DNA from: Polymyxa betae
Taxonomy: Eukaryota; Endomyxa; Phytomyxea; Plasmodiophorida; Plasmodiophoridae
DNA length: 31,962 nucleotides
Assembly (NCBI GenBank): GCA_003693705.1
Contig: RBZT01000560.1
Location: 1 to 31,962 of the forward strand
Reading direction: 5' to 3'
Part shown: positions 1 through 12,766 of the stretch, in pieces
Position numbering within the stretch: the first letter of the stretch is position 1
How the letters are laid out: every line of letters begins with the position of its first letter
Made by a program: the position numbers and the translations under genes
Notes under the pieces: generated by a model
What the model saw: only the letters and a program-made list of their open reading frames with translations
Told to the model about the DNA's origin: nothing
Database searches by the model: none

Positions 1-63
1 ATCGAATAAAAATTTATCAAAAACGATTTATACAAAGCAGAAATTGACGAATGTTGGGCGTAC

Positions 64-2043
64 CTGAATTGCGGTCGTCCCGCTCGACCAGCCATCTGGA
101 TAACATCGGTGATAGGATAGTCGAGGTAGCGTCGACGGGTGGGATCGAAAAATTCGGTGCCTTTTATAACCACAAGATGGGCGGGAAGATTAACACCTGA
201 TCGTGCTCAGGAGACATAAAAGGACGCGAACAGTAGACCTACCCCAAGCCAGGGTCGAAGTGCAGACCAGGACTTGAATTTGGCCGCGTTCAAACAGCGA
301 TTCAACCAAGCGACGATCATGATCGCAAAGCCCTATGGCGTGCAACTTAACAAACACAATCTCGAGTCTCCTGCACATATCAAACCTGCATGATGTAGCC
401 CGATACCGAACTCCAGGACGTGACGAAGGCAGTCGTCCGATACCGTTTCAAGAGCCAGCGCCAAATCGTGCCGCTCCATGTGAAGAAACTTATGCGGATT
501 GCCATCAGCAACAGTAAGAGATATGAGGCCTATGATGAATGAGACTACTGAGTGCAAGCAGATGAAAATGATCATACCGTATGCAGTCAGTCGAGTTTGA
601 CGTCGCGATGATACGAACACAAGTGCGGGTTTGTCAAAGGCATACGCCATGATTGACTATAACGTATCAAACTCTCAACGTTAGAATAAGAGCGGGGGGC
701 TGAAAACTCACGGCATAGGCCGGCTTGTTCAGCATCTGCATGCGTGGACAGTAATGACGGGAGCCCGGAAATCCCGAAATGTGAATCGACAAAGCTGAGG
801 CCGAATCAACAAAAGTTGAAGCAAGAATACACAAAAAGAAACCAATCCGTGAAAAGGGTCGTCAAATATTAAAACATACGCGTTGGTCGAACGACAGGAT
901 GGAAGTTGTAAAGGGCGCGCGAATCGATATGCATCCAATCAGCAACATCGTTGGCATTGGCCAAGGACGTAGACAAGCCCACGATTCTGATCTTGTCTCC
1001 GGTGACACTCGACATGAAATGCAGACGGGAGACAATCACCTATTGAACAGAAACAGGTTGAGCAAAGAAACGATCTCTATATGATGACAAACCTCAAGAA
1101 TTGGACCTCGGTCACCGCCAAGCAGGTGAAGTTCGTCAATGATCACAAGACCGACCTGACGGATATAGCTGCGATCACGCCATCGTCGAGACAATGAATC
1201 AAACTTTTCCGGTGTCGTTACAATCACATGGGCACGACGTAGTTCGTCACCTCGTACCGAAATCCCTCCTTGTTGAACATAGAATCAGAAGCAGAGACAA
1301 CAAGCTAAAAAAATTCAACAACCAACAATGCGAAGGCGATTGGCAAGAGACGTCCCAGCAATCATTATGGATGATAAAACAGCAAACGGAAACCAAAGGA
1401 AAAAAATGAAACCGCCAGCCGTCATTTCGTACTGCAACGTACCTGTGATTTCAACAACGTTCAAACCCAAGATGTTCCCGAGTGACAGACGCCAGTTGAT
1501 GAGGCGCTCACGAGCCAGGGCTTTCAGCGGGGCGATATAAACAACACTGAATACTCGTGTTGGAGTGATTTGGAGTGAACTCGGATGATTTTTAAAACAA
1601 ATAAAATATCAATGGGATAACGATAGCTTGGGCATGGAACAAAGGGGCTGTAAACACAAACAAAACAACATTTTCTAAAAAATAACAGTAAGTAAATACT
1701 GGACACAAGCAGTGGGCGGTCTGTGAGCTGAATGTTAAGGTACCTTTTGTCAGGAGCGTCCCGAAGTAGCTTCAGAATGGCCAGCTCTGCCACAATCGTT
1801 TTACCACTACCGGTTGGGGCCCCAAGAAGAACGTTTGAGTCGTGATGATACAGCATGTGAAAGCATTGCGTTTGAACAGTATTGAACTGGATCCACATCA
1901 TTCAGAGATCTGAACGCTGTATGCCATTCCAACGATCATTCAAAAACCGACCTGGCCGAATTGATAAAGTCGCTCGAAGCGCGGATTATGTAATGCTGAT
2001 ACAGGAAGCGGATGCAAATCGAGAAGGGGAGTGTGTCCAAAGT
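64..2043 (-). other. ASCC3: ASCC3 second helicase cassette
   Basis: The second cassette opens with a Q-motif-like FNTVQTQ and a complete Walker [10 protein letters not shown], near 1799-1824. PLKALARER is at about 1500-1530, TPEKFDS and a DELH box in exon 1093-1265, STSLAN in exon 880-1039, [12 protein letters not shown] in exon 578-656, HHAGL across an intron at 386/332, and [11 protein letters not shown] in exon 64-196. In human ASCC3 this cassette carries the essential unwinding activity. The DELH box differs from the human DEIH only by a conservative change. The last visible exon ends in phase 2 at 64; positions 1-63 are intron. Confidence 0.93.
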
Positions 2044-5000
2044 CTGCACCAAGTTCAATCGGAATGATGAAGGTTAATACGCCCACAACATGAAGAGAAA
2101 TCGAAAACACAAAAAAAAGTTCAGGACAAAAGACCAATCAACGTCCGAAACGACACAAACAAGAAATCAAAATGACTAACTTTCAGGCGGGACGACGACG
2201 CCATCAAAGTCAAGACGAGTGGCTGTCTCACTGCCAAGCCACAAATCGCTGTCGACAGAAACGAACAGATCCGTCGGCAAAGCCTCCTGCGATGAAACCG
2301 AAACATAGAACTCGGTTGACAGGTGGCCCTGGACATAATCTTCATGGCGCATCAGAACCTAAATGGCAACAGCATTGATCAGGCAACATTCAAACAAACT
2401 TCGAAGATAAATCTGCTAGAAGCACAAGAAACCCAAATCTCCTGGCGGGAGTCAAAAGTAAGCAATGATACCTCTTCAGCATGATGGACACGATCATAGG
2501 AATCTGCCTCAAAAGCAAGGAATCGAAACCCCTGAACCGACCCGTGCAGACGATCGGACCAGACGAAGTCCGGTTCGAAACGGATAGCGATCCTGTGATC
2601 AAGTCAGCGCCTTTCAAGCACAATATGAGCAGAACCAACTTGCAGACTGTTGCATTAATTGGTTGAATGTGCCAATGGATAACGAGTCGGGGAACGAGTC
2701 GGGCGGCGCGAAGAATCAGCGGCCCATGGCGGACGGAAGGCAGCAGAGCAGATAAATCTTCCACCCGATCCGTCATCGATAGTATCGTCGAGAACGTTAT
2801 GTCTCGCTGCTCGACCTATTCGTGTCAGGAATTAGACTCTAAACCAAAAGTTCCAATTCTCTAACGACGAAATAATTTCACTTTTGTGATGACGAAAGAA
2901 GCAGCTCCCCAACCCATAGAAAAAGGGAAAACAAGCGAATAACGTTAATTGAAATCCCTAAATAACTGACAACAAGAAAGATGAAACGAAAGTGCACAAA
3001 TATATGGAAACGGAACAATAAACAAAAGATGCCCAGCAAAATCATTGGAGCCAAGTTCCTACCTCATATGCAAGCTCATCAGGGATGGTGGGACCAGCTG
3101 ATCCAGAAGGGAACTGCCGGAGCGGCGTCTCCCAATCCCACATACGTCGCTCGATCATTTTGCAGAAGGTGAGAAATCTCAGGCAGACATGCGACCAGCC
3201 TCGTTTCATGGTGATCTCATATAAAGCGCGACAAATCCTCCCAGCACTGCATCATAGTCAAAACAAGTCTCGAATGCATTGTCGCACCGAACTAGACCTT
3301 TGGATGATGTAGTTGGTGTCAGAGACCAGCGATGACATTGATGGACGATGTCGAGATATATAAGCCTGTAGAAACATTGTAAGTTGCGGAATCGCTGTTT
3401 AGATCAGATAAAAAATGGAGCAGAGAAAACGTAATCACCCCGAAGCTAAACGGAAAAATCTCGACCTGTAAGAGGACGTTTACTTTATCCTGAGGCGTAT
3501 CGAGATTCTTCACCGGAATCGGGCATGACGAGATGCGAAGCTCCTCAAGTTCATCGATCTCCTCATTGCGGACCTTAACCTGGACGAATTCTATTGATGA
3601 CGCCAATGTTCGAAGAATGACATCATCGTCGCAGACGCTTGGGTTCAGGATTTTGAGATAGACCTCAATTGAGGCATGCGAAATGTAAAAGAACGATGCC
3701 GTACGACCAAGATCGGTGGGCATAAAAACATCGGACTGGGCCGGCACCACCAGCATTCGGCATTGAACTAATCGCCGAACAGCAGAATCAATGAGAGTGC
3801 GACGATGTCCGGCTAAGGTTGGATCTTGGAGCAGCTCGGCGTAGTTGATGCCGTAATGCTGTGGGTTACGTTGCATTCGTATATACAAATATGTGTAACT
3901 GAGCAAGACATAGAGATCAGAAACCAACGAAAAGGTATGAAAGAGAAAAGAAACCCCGATGTGAACGTAATGCAAAGCGTTAAAAAAAATCTTGTAGAGT
4001 AAGAAGCAAGGGAGAACCGAATGATAACCAAAGAAAAGATGAATTGAACAGTCTGGAAAAATGTGGTAGTTTTAGGGCGGACATTTGTCGCATCATGGTC
4101 GAGTCCAGCATCAATAGAAACATTCGGCACGAAGCGAAACGAATGATAGGAAGGTAGAGAATGAAAGAAAGAATTAAACCCCGCCAAGATAGCGAAAAAT
4201 TCTAGCCGAAAGTACAGAAACGAAAGCGCATAATGAGATGCTGACCTAATCCATCGTTGGGCTTCGGTGATATTGGCGACAGTGCCAAGGTTGATCTCGG
4301 CATTGAGATTATCGACCAAGGTTTCATTCAGCTTACTCTCAATCGGCATCGCCTTCACGAACAAGCGCAAATACCGGGGCAGAGCGTCGCCCTGTGTGAT
4401 GATAATGCCTTCACCACTCGTGTCGTACTGTGGCCGACCTGACGAGGTAATAATTATGCATCGAATAATAAGACATTGAAAGGGATAACCAAGAACCAAT
4501 AGTAACAAAAGAAGAAATAAGAAAAGGCTTTGAGAAAATAAGCACGAAGTAAGAGATGAATTAGCCAAGCAACGAATGCAACGAATAATTCAATGATATA
4601 AGAGAAGCTCAACTCTGAACATCGACTCACCAGCACGGCCGAATATCTGCATGACGTCCAGCATAGACAAATCGATATAGCCACCTTGAGCTGCAGAATA
4701 GATCTGCGTGCCTTTAATGATAACGGTGTGGGCAGGCAGGTTGACGCCCCAGGCCAATGTGGCGGTGGTCACCAGGATCCTCAAGACCCCTAGCTCGAAC
4801 ATGTTTTCAACAAGCGTGCGATCATGACGGAACATGCCGGCATTGTGTATCCCAATCCCATAGGCTGACAGATATTTCAAGTCCTGATTGGAACAGCGAG
4901 CAAACTTCAGCTTGGCATCAACGTATTTAGTGTTGCTGAGGGCAGCTTCAATCACGCTCAAGGTATCGTTCTGCTGCGATAGTTCGATCATGGCTTGGGC

Positions 5001-8000
5001 TGTTTGAATGGTGTCCTTCCGCGAATGCACGAAAATCATAACCTAGATAGATAGTTGAGGAGAGCGAACACACCAACAGCAATATTAGTTATATACCTGA
5101 TAGCCTTTGATCAGAGCCTCGATCAGCTTTTGATGACAAACCTCATTCAACAGAGCTTGTCGGCGCACCGAGTTCGGATGATTGATACCAATGAATGTTT
5201 GCTGAAGTGGTACTGGCCTATATGTCTGATCGAACGCTAGCAGGCCTAAGCAGATCAGTAAACTGAAACGCAGGTAGACGCTCGAAACGTTTAGGATCAA
5301 AGAAAACGTCTAGGCAAGACATTTACAGCAAGATTATTTCAGAAGCGTATTAGCCCCAACACAGCAAACAATTTAAATATGCCAAAGTGGCGTAGAAATA
5401 GAAAAGGAGCAGTATGTGAAAAGCTGCAAAATAGTGCACCTTTTTCTGGATTAACGCGAAGGAAAGTAGCAACATCGGCGTAATTAGGTAATGTAGCGCT
5501 GAGACCGACAATCCGAATCATTGATTGCGAAGACTCCACCTGACGGACTGTTCGCGCCACAAGAACTTCAATCACTGAGCCTCGAGTATCATGGAGAATG
5601 TGAACCTAAGCGATCTCAAGAGGCTGGATTAGCGTATGATAAAGAATTGCAGACATGAGTATAAAGGGAGAAATAATGACGATACACATGAAAGACACGA
5701 GAATTCCCAAACAATCTTTGTAAATTGAAGGTGAAATCAAGAAACCGAAGCAAGAAAAAAGTGACATTGAGAAATCTTCGATGCAATCTACACCAGAGCG
5801 ATGAGAAACAGTGCGATAATACGCTGAATTCAAAAGCATCAATGCTCAAATGACGGAGAAGCTAAGAGATAATGGCAACCTCGTCAAAGATGAGGAGACG
5901 GACGAGGCTGATGAGATCATTGCTTTTTCTTGTAATGACATCCCATTTCTCAGGCGTGGTTACAATGATGTGTGTCTCTTCGATCTCTCGCTTGCTGAGC
6001 TGCATATCACCAGTTAACTCCTTCACTTTGAGGCCCAAGAAACGCAATGCCCGCGAGAACTTCTCGACAATCTCCTGAGCGAGAGCTTTCATCGGGGCAA
6101 TATAAACGATCTGTGGCAGATTAAGTTAAGCGAAATTGCTACTAGTGAAGATGAGTCTGGCACAAAAAGACGCGCAAGTAAAAATCACATAAATGGTCAA
6201 AACAAACTTGAAATTAAATTGCTATATTATGAGTGTAGAACTGATAAACAACAGAATGACGCCCTTTTCTGAAGGCGAATAAAGAGAAAGAGTAGACATG
6301 AACGGTGTGAATAGAGTATATAACCTTGAAAAGATCAGCAGTCAACGAGCCCAAAGGGACATGATTATTACGTAGTAGCGGTCCTACATGTTGCTTGACT
6401 TCGTGAAGAATGCACAGTAAAGCAACATTTGTCTTTCCTGTAACAAGAATCAGAGCACGTTCTGGAATGAATAAAAAAACTTGAATTGTGGGAGGACGTT
6501 TAAATCAGATGACATTCCAGCTGCATGAACGACAATGAGAAATCAGATTACCAGCTCCAGTTGGCGCACAGACCAGCAAATTCTCGTTCGTTGAGTACGC
6601 GGGTCCCAAACATCGCGACTGCATTCGATTAAACTGAGTGACGCCTGAGAATGCTGGTCGAGCCCAGATATCGATTTCCGTGATGGATTTCAGTTCGGAT
6701 TCATATTCGGCACGAGGCAACGGCGTCTTGGCAGGAATCGTGACCTGCTCCCAGCCCTCGAAATGTTCGCGAAAAACGTCTTCACCAAGGGTTCGTTTCT
6801 GGTTTCCTGTTCCTAAACCCCAGACGATTCAGATGAGACCATTACAGCGGAAACTCCTCTACCGAAATCTGCATTGCGGAAAGATGAAATGAAATCGTCT
6901 TCATCGTCCTCGTCGGGCAATCGCTGAAGACCGTCAGTCCATACAGACAGCAAAAAGCGAGGACACAGGTGACTTAAAAAGTCTCTGATAACAAAAAAGA
7001 GTGAAAGTTTCTGATAATGAAAAAATGAGAGAGCTCGCCAGAAGGTTAAAGGGCCGAGATACGTCAAGGGAAAGAGACAGGAGAGAGCAAGCGTAGCGAA
7101 GATAAGAAAAAATGCTACCTGGTCGGGGAGAGGATTTGGATTTGGACGTGTCTGACGAGTGAACCGGCGCTGTTGCTGGCGATTCTTTCGATTGCGTTGC
7201 TTGGAGGTTTCGGACGTTACAGACAGCTAACGATATCAGATCAACAAAGTCGGAAATATTCTTGGAAAAAAACACTCTAATAGAACAGCCAGATTACAGA
7301 GATGAAATGGGAATGATAAAGCGTAATCCCACAGAAAAACAAAACAATCGCAATCAAAAAGCTGTAACCACCCAACTTGTGTGTGAAACAAAATCTCAAA
7401 TACATGAACGGTACCATGGAATGAGGGACAGCTTTCTCAGAGGCAGCATCCATATCGAGTTGTTGTAAGGCATTTCGCAGGGCTGAGCGTTTCTGGATTA
7501 TGCCGACGATATCGTCAAATCCGTCGGCGCCTAACAGATCAAACAGTGACAGCTGGATCTCGTCGTCGCTTTTATTAGACGAAACAGTCTGAAAACAATC
7601 AGCACGGTAATCAATGTGATGTTCAGTTTTCGGCAAAATGTTAAATGAAAACTGGGATTGAAGACATAGCGCGTTCGTGAGAAATGAATGAGATAGTAAT
7701 CCGGATCAAAACAAAAACAGCACAAAAAAATCCATAAAACGTTCTTCTAAAATAATTCAGACGGAATCAGTACTGACATTAGCAATTTCAGTAAACAGAG
7801 ATTTAGCTGAAAGTAGGACAGAGCCGTCATTGTTATAGCGTTCCAAACGCTCGCAGACCTGATAGAGCCATTCGGGAGCGTTTTCGCCATCATCCTGTCC
7901 ATCGTCTAACTCAGATATATACCAAAATTATGAAAATTGTTTGACATTCGTAGGCGGCAAGGCTCCATCATCAGAGGTAGGTTTAGCGCCATGAGCGATG

Positions 8001-8689
8001 CCGTCGGCGTCTCGGCCCACAACGTCCAGCAACTGACCCAATTCAACAACAGAGTCCGAGTTAACGTCGGAAAATGGTTGGAAGGTATCGACAGAGTTGT
8101 GTGAGAATGAAGCAATATCTTTATACCATCCATATGCCATATCAGTGCCTGAATGAGGAACAATGCGACATTACTGATAATAGTAACAGGTGAAAAGACT
8201 GGGAAATTGGCATAACGAAAGAAAAATAGCAGGGTCGATGACGCTAAACTGGCAATAACAAAATCTATTGCGATCTAATAAAGCGAAAAATGAATGACTC
8301 AAATTCCGGGCTGGATTGAAAGCTCGTTAAAAATGCAAAGAAGCAAATAAGTGACAATGTAACAATCTGAGCTTACTGTATCGGTCGGGGTGATCATCAA
8401 CAAATTCCAGAAACAGTTCTTTAGATAGAACAGAGACACCCAAGCTATAAAAAAGAGCCATGGAATGCGGCGATCGACAAGATTTCAGCCAAGAAAACAG
8501 CTTACGTCTCTTGTCATTAAGAGATGCAGGAAGGATCGGGTCATCGACATCTGCATCATGGTTGTCAATGCAGTCAGTGATGCCAATCACGCCACAAGTA
8601 CATGTGTATTGGTTAGCAAGAGCAACAGATTTGCAGGGTCGATTTGTGGCCTCAGCGCGGCGAAGAGCCGAAGACAAAGCGCTGGGCAT
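64..8689 (-). CDS. ASCC3: ASCC3-type Ski2-like helicase, 29 exons, 3' part beyond left edge
   Basis: Large helicase of the activating signal cointegrator 1 complex. In known relatives it unwinds nucleic acid 3' to 5', acting in alkylation repair and in splitting collided ribosomes (yeast Slh1). Exons in transcript order: 8377-8689, 7946-8148, 7778-7909, 7415-7588, 7119-7226, 6863-6923, 6552-6812, 6325-6437, 5880-6110, 5440-5605, 5097-5245, 4631-5042, 4246-4438, 3466-3898, 3298-3365, 3063-3246, 2640-2815, 2472-2592, 2181-2358, 1952-2043, 1744-1886, 1443-1546, 1093-1265, 880-1039, 712-794, 578-656, 386-529, 243-332, 64-196. All junctions are GT-AG and every phase joins without a stop. They sum to about 1,625 codons; the human protein has about 2,200, so the C-terminal Sec63 part lies outside the window. 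Twin cassettes and [12 protein letters not shown] identify ASCC3 rather than Brr2. The start at 8689 is the first ATG of the open first exon; the N-terminus is the least certain part, especially the ~36-nt intron at 7910-7945. Confidence 0.95.
3466..6812 (-). other. ASCC3: ASCC3 first helicase cassette with first Sec63-type region
   Basis: Exons between 6812 and 3466 encode the N-terminal RecA pair. Walker A APTGAGKT is split by the intron 6438-6551. TPEKWDV and the DEVH box follow (DE ends the exon at 5880, VH opens the exon at 5605), then SATLPN near 5480-5500 and QIFGRAGRPQYD, again split by an intron (4439-4630). [11 protein letters not shown] and the winged-helix segment follow. The nucleotide-binding residues are all present, so this cassette looks catalytically competent. 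Several introns fall inside or next to catalytic motifs. Confidence 0.93.
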
Positions 8690-9122
8690 TGGGCGATCTC
8701 TTCAGAAAAACATCTGATCGAATCTTCCGCAAATTTCGATAACTCAGCCCAAATTTTTTTTACAACAGCGGGGGCACTTTTTCTGTGGTGAATTTTTTTG
8801 ATTACGGACAAATTTGACGATCGGATCGACAGATGAAATTGTCATGACCGGAGTTTTAGCCAGGCATGATTCTTTAAAAAATATGAACTCTATTCTGCCC
8901 ATAATACACTCGTTACGTAACAAAGACAAGATAGAGAAATACCTGCCCAGTGCCGAAAGAGTACAATACAAAAAAAGGCTTGAATTGATCTTTGTGAACG
9001 TCGCATTTTTCAAGAAAGTCAAGTGACCGGAATGTGGTCAGCCGTGCCTGACAGCAAACAGAGAAGGCAACCTTAAAGATAAATGACAGATAGACATGAG
9101 GCATATGAGGCCCGACAGTATA
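8690..9122. other. ASCC3-CDC23 spacer, no gene seen
   Basis: This 433-bp spacer lies between the stop of CDC23 and the start of ASCC3, both on the minus strand. It must hold the 3' end of CDC23 and the promoter and 5' UTR of ASCC3. It is A/T-rich on the plus strand. Short open frames here have no family features, and I see no clear TATA box or polyadenylation signal. Confidence 0.6.
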
Positions 9123-12106
9123 TTAAGGAGACATAGACATATCATTATCCTCAGATCTGATCCAGGTAGAACGAGGCGTTCTGGACGATCTCAGCTGACG
9201 AATCTCTTTTTGCAGAGCGCGGGCTTCGTCGTTGGCGCTGGACTCCATTAACCGCGAACAGCAGTGTTCGGCTTCGGTCAGCTTTCCGACCGATTTGTAG
9301 TACTCAGATAGGAAAAGCAATGCTTCGACCGCATCGGCGCTGAGCGACGCACCGCAAACCGGGGCCAGTTCCGGGTCACGCGAGGTACTACGATGCTGAT
9401 CGTCGAATTTGGCCAACAACTTCTTATAGTAATGAACAGCCTACAGAAGATGTCAGCAAGAGCGAAGACCATTGACAGTTTTTGCAATTCTGAAAATCTA
9501 GAAATGTCACAACTGAAATGCGCAATCAACCTTGAGAAAACTTTTCAAAGTAAACTGAGAATGAAATTAGCAGTGAGAAATGGCCTAAAGTAGCACCTTC
9601 TTGGTTTCATTTGCTGCAGCATACAGTTTGGCCAGCTTCGCAACGGCAACCCCTTCCCGGTCGTCGTTCGCTTCAGCGCGACGAAAGCAGCGAATGGCGT
9701 CGTCGATTAGGTCGAGTTTCTCGTAGGCGTCTGCCATGGCGCACCACATGCGTGGATCGAACGGCCGAACCTGAGTTGCTTTCCCGAAATAATACAGCGC
9801 GAATGTATGCATCTAATATCGTAAATCAAATTGCTGTCAGAATTGAAAACTAGAATATTCTGAGATTGATTAAACGATGGATATATAAGCAAAGAGCGAC
9901 CCTTTGTTAAACAATGTTGAGCATTTAGCGAACTTGAAATGACAAAATTGATATTAATTGGCAATGTTGAGAAAGAGCCCGAAATAAAAGTCACCTGTAA
10001 AAGCTCATAAGCTTGGCCTAGACCGTACCAGGCTCGATAATCGCGGGCATCGATCTCCACAGCACGCCGGTACGCATTGATTGCTGCCGACTAATAAAAG
10101 TATTCAATTCCCAGCAACGGAAAGCCCATCATACCGACAGTGTTTCGAAGCTCGACGTATTCGTGTCCCATCAAAGTCCAAGCGCTGAGGTATGATGGTG
10201 AGAGACGCAGCGCTCGCTGGAAGTACAGCACAGCCTTTTCGTGATCACATTTCAGCGAGTAGTAATTGCCGATGATGCAGCACGTCTCCGGGCAATACTG
10301 GAGCCATCTTCTCAGAATGAGCGCAGAAATCGGTGCAGAAAAGTATTGAAAAGAACGAATTCCAGTGAAAGTTTAAAACAGAAAAAAGGAGTTCGTTTGC
10401 AATTACAGCAGCATATTTTCGCTGCATTTGACTACAAACTAAGGTTGACGAGGTAAAAGCAAAATTAACGAAAATTTCAAGGTAAAAAATCAGAAAGAGG
10501 GAGAAATGGATGGCTTACTTTGTCAATCTTGACAGCGTTATGTGCCAAATAGGACAGCGCTCCTTTGTTCTCTTTGACGAACAGTATGTTCGAGTAGGTA
10601 TCCATATGGTCCAGCCGATCCGGATCAGTGACTCGAAGGTGCTCAAATATCGTCTGGGCTTGGTCGTAGTCACGTTCGTTGTAATGAGCTAGGGCGAGCT
10701 GCGCTCGCACGTATGGGTTCTGAAAACACGAATTCAAATTCCATCACATAAAAATAAAGACTGAAAAGCAGGCGGCAATGTAAAATGGATTTAATACGAT
10801 ACTACCCAGAGTATTTTTTTTAAGAAAAGAACAATCGAACAATATCAATTGAAAACAACATCAAGCGACGTGATATCGGTATATAATCTCACCGAAGGGA
10901 ATCGCTCTGCGATTTCATGCAATAACTTGAACGCTTCCGATGACGCATGAAGCTCGACGTAGACCTCGGCCAGGAAGAACTGAGACATCCAGTGCTCGTT
11001 CAGCATTAATGATTCTAACTAGATACCATATCATCACAACCGCATCCAATTCAACAGTAAACGGAACGTAGACGAGGAATGCACAATAATGGCGGAAAGT
11101 CGTAAAAGTCGTAAGAAAATGATGATCGAAGGAAATATCCATGGCAAATTAAGCGCGATGAAAAATTCTATAACAAAAATATTCAAGAGAGATCAGCGAA
11201 AACAGAGACGATTTGTGGCGTAGAGGCGAACTGCAAAACCAAAAATCACTTATTCAAAAAGCGGTAAAAAATTAACTTACAATCTTGACATTTGTGACCA
11301 GAGACGATAACGTCTTCCATGCGGACCAATTCCATGGAAACTGAGAGACACTCTCGAGCAGGATTTGTCGCGCTTCTTCTGCCATATCCAGATGCTTCAA
11401 TACAACCCCATAGACGAATAAACAATGGGCATCCAGGTCGCAGCATCGATGCAGGACGCTGAGCTCGTCCTTCAAACCGATCAATTCAGGATTCGACAAC
11501 AGCGATCGATCCAATTGCTCTTTCAATTCGAGCTCCTGCTCCTGCTTCCTTTTCTCTCCCTAAAACAGTTCGGGCGTTTAGACAGCGCGCTCAAACATTA
11601 CTGGAACAGTTGGGCACAAAATACTTGAAGATGAAGGAACGAAAAAAAGATTGATTGAATAAAATAAACGATAACAAGCAATTTCGTTACGAAAGGAAGG
11701 GAAAAAGTCGTAGTATGGAATCCAGGTGAAATAGATTTTCAAAAGACAAAAAGTTCAAGAAATATCCTCACCGATAAGAATTTGGAGTATGAACGTATAA
11801 AGATGGCAATTGGCGAGGAGCATGATTTTAGAGCATTGGCTGCTTGCTGATATTGCCTCAGCCCAAACAATGATTTCGCCATCGATATCGTCACAAATTC
11901 GTCATTATCGTCGTCCTCGCGAGGTGGTCGGGGCGATTTCATCTGGCACGCCGCCAGCAGATCCGACGCCCTGGCACGCACGATCAGATCCGGGACTATG
12001 ATGACACCGGTCATTTAACACACCATTTGCTGGCATCGTAGAGGCCTCGATCAAGCAGAGCGGGAAGGGCCTGGGCAAGTTCGGCGGCCACATCGGCGAC
12101 AATCAT
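9123..12106 (-). CDS. CDC23: APC/C subunit Cdc23/APC8, nine exons, complete
   Basis: TPR scaffold subunit of the anaphase-promoting complex, the ubiquitin ligase that drives mitotic exit. Exons in transcript order: 12024-12106, 11772-11970, 11281-11559, 10893-11018, 10519-10719, 10139-10297, 9995-10090, 9597-9812, 9123-9440. Phases agree throughout and give 558 residues plus TAA at 9123-9125; the human protein has 597. The N-terminal APC8 region has [22 protein letters not shown] blocks follow, including [39 protein letters not shown] and [16 protein letters not shown], the last pair being diagnostic of Cdc23. The ATG at 12106 precedes the conserved N-terminal helix. The donor at 10138 (ACT then GTCGGT) is weak but is the only one that keeps the TPR frame. 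The first intron is about 53 nt. Confidence 0.95.
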
Positions 12107-12158
12107 TACGACGATGACGCCCACGGAGACGCAACCCTCCTTGAGATATTTAAACCCA
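12107..12158 (-). promoter_or_regulatory. Short CDC23 upstream stretch before the repeat
   Basis: Only 52 bp separate the CDC23 start codon from the dispersed repeat at 12159. It includes a TATTTAAA-like A/T stretch at about 12146-12154. The promoter must therefore be very compact or lie partly inside the repeat. This is a positional inference; no transcription start is visible. Confidence 0.3.
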
Positions 12159-12756
12159 GCTCGGTAATGTTACATAGTTTAGAATGAAGAGATTGCAACC
12201 AATGAGCTACCGGTAGGAGCTCACATTTAGGAGCTCTCGAAGAACTTTATATTTTCACCCTGTCTGAAGTTGTGCATATTTTCTGTTGGGCGCGATTGGG
12301 CTGGCTTTCAACAATTGTTCTAGGGTTTAAGTTACCCTACGATCGACGTTATTGACATCACGCTTACGAGAGAAATTATCTCAATTTGGCTGGCTCGATT
12401 GTACTGATATGAAGGCGGATATTCTGACGAAAGCCTGAGGATACATTCTTTTTCAATGACTACGCGGCACTCGGTCAAGTTGGAATGTTGCGGATGATAC
12501 GGATGCGGCGGCAACGGTCGTAATGACATAGCCGGGAGATGTTGCAAGCGTCATCAGCGTATTATTGCAGCGACTTTGCAACAGACGATGCCTGTTTGAA
12601 TTTTTCGCCAATTTTGTAGTTTAGCACTTCTTTTTGGATTTCCCAGATAAATGCCCAAAGATCTTCTCTCTGTTCAAAATTTATCATATCGCCCTACATT
12701 GAAATATTTCAATCGTTCTTTTAGAATCTCATTTTTTGTAAATATCTATTTTTGTT
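12159..12756. repeat. Dispersed ~590-bp repeat, copy 1
   Basis: Nearly the whole segment matches 23264-23844 in the same orientation, from GCTCGGTAATG to TATTTTTGTT, with scattered substitutions and small indels. I see no terminal inverted repeats or clear target duplication. The minus strand of both copies contains the remains of one reading frame starting INFEQRE and WAFIWEIQKEV, interrupted by stops, so the repeat probably derives from a coding mobile element. The type is not recognised. Ten bases after the repeat comes a probable 3' splice site (GATACAG) of the truncated plus-strand gene. Confidence 0.85.
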
Positions 12757-12766
12757 CTTGATACAG

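Noticed and set aside
3813-4568. 251-codon minus frame covering ASCC3 exon and intron sequence
   Set aside because: Its hydrophobic parts come from T-rich introns of ASCC3; the exon 4246-4438 explains the conserved part.
1-8689. Brr2/SNRNP200 instead of ASCC3
   Set aside because: Motif wording ([42 protein letters not shown]) follows ASCC3 rather than the spliceosomal paralogue.
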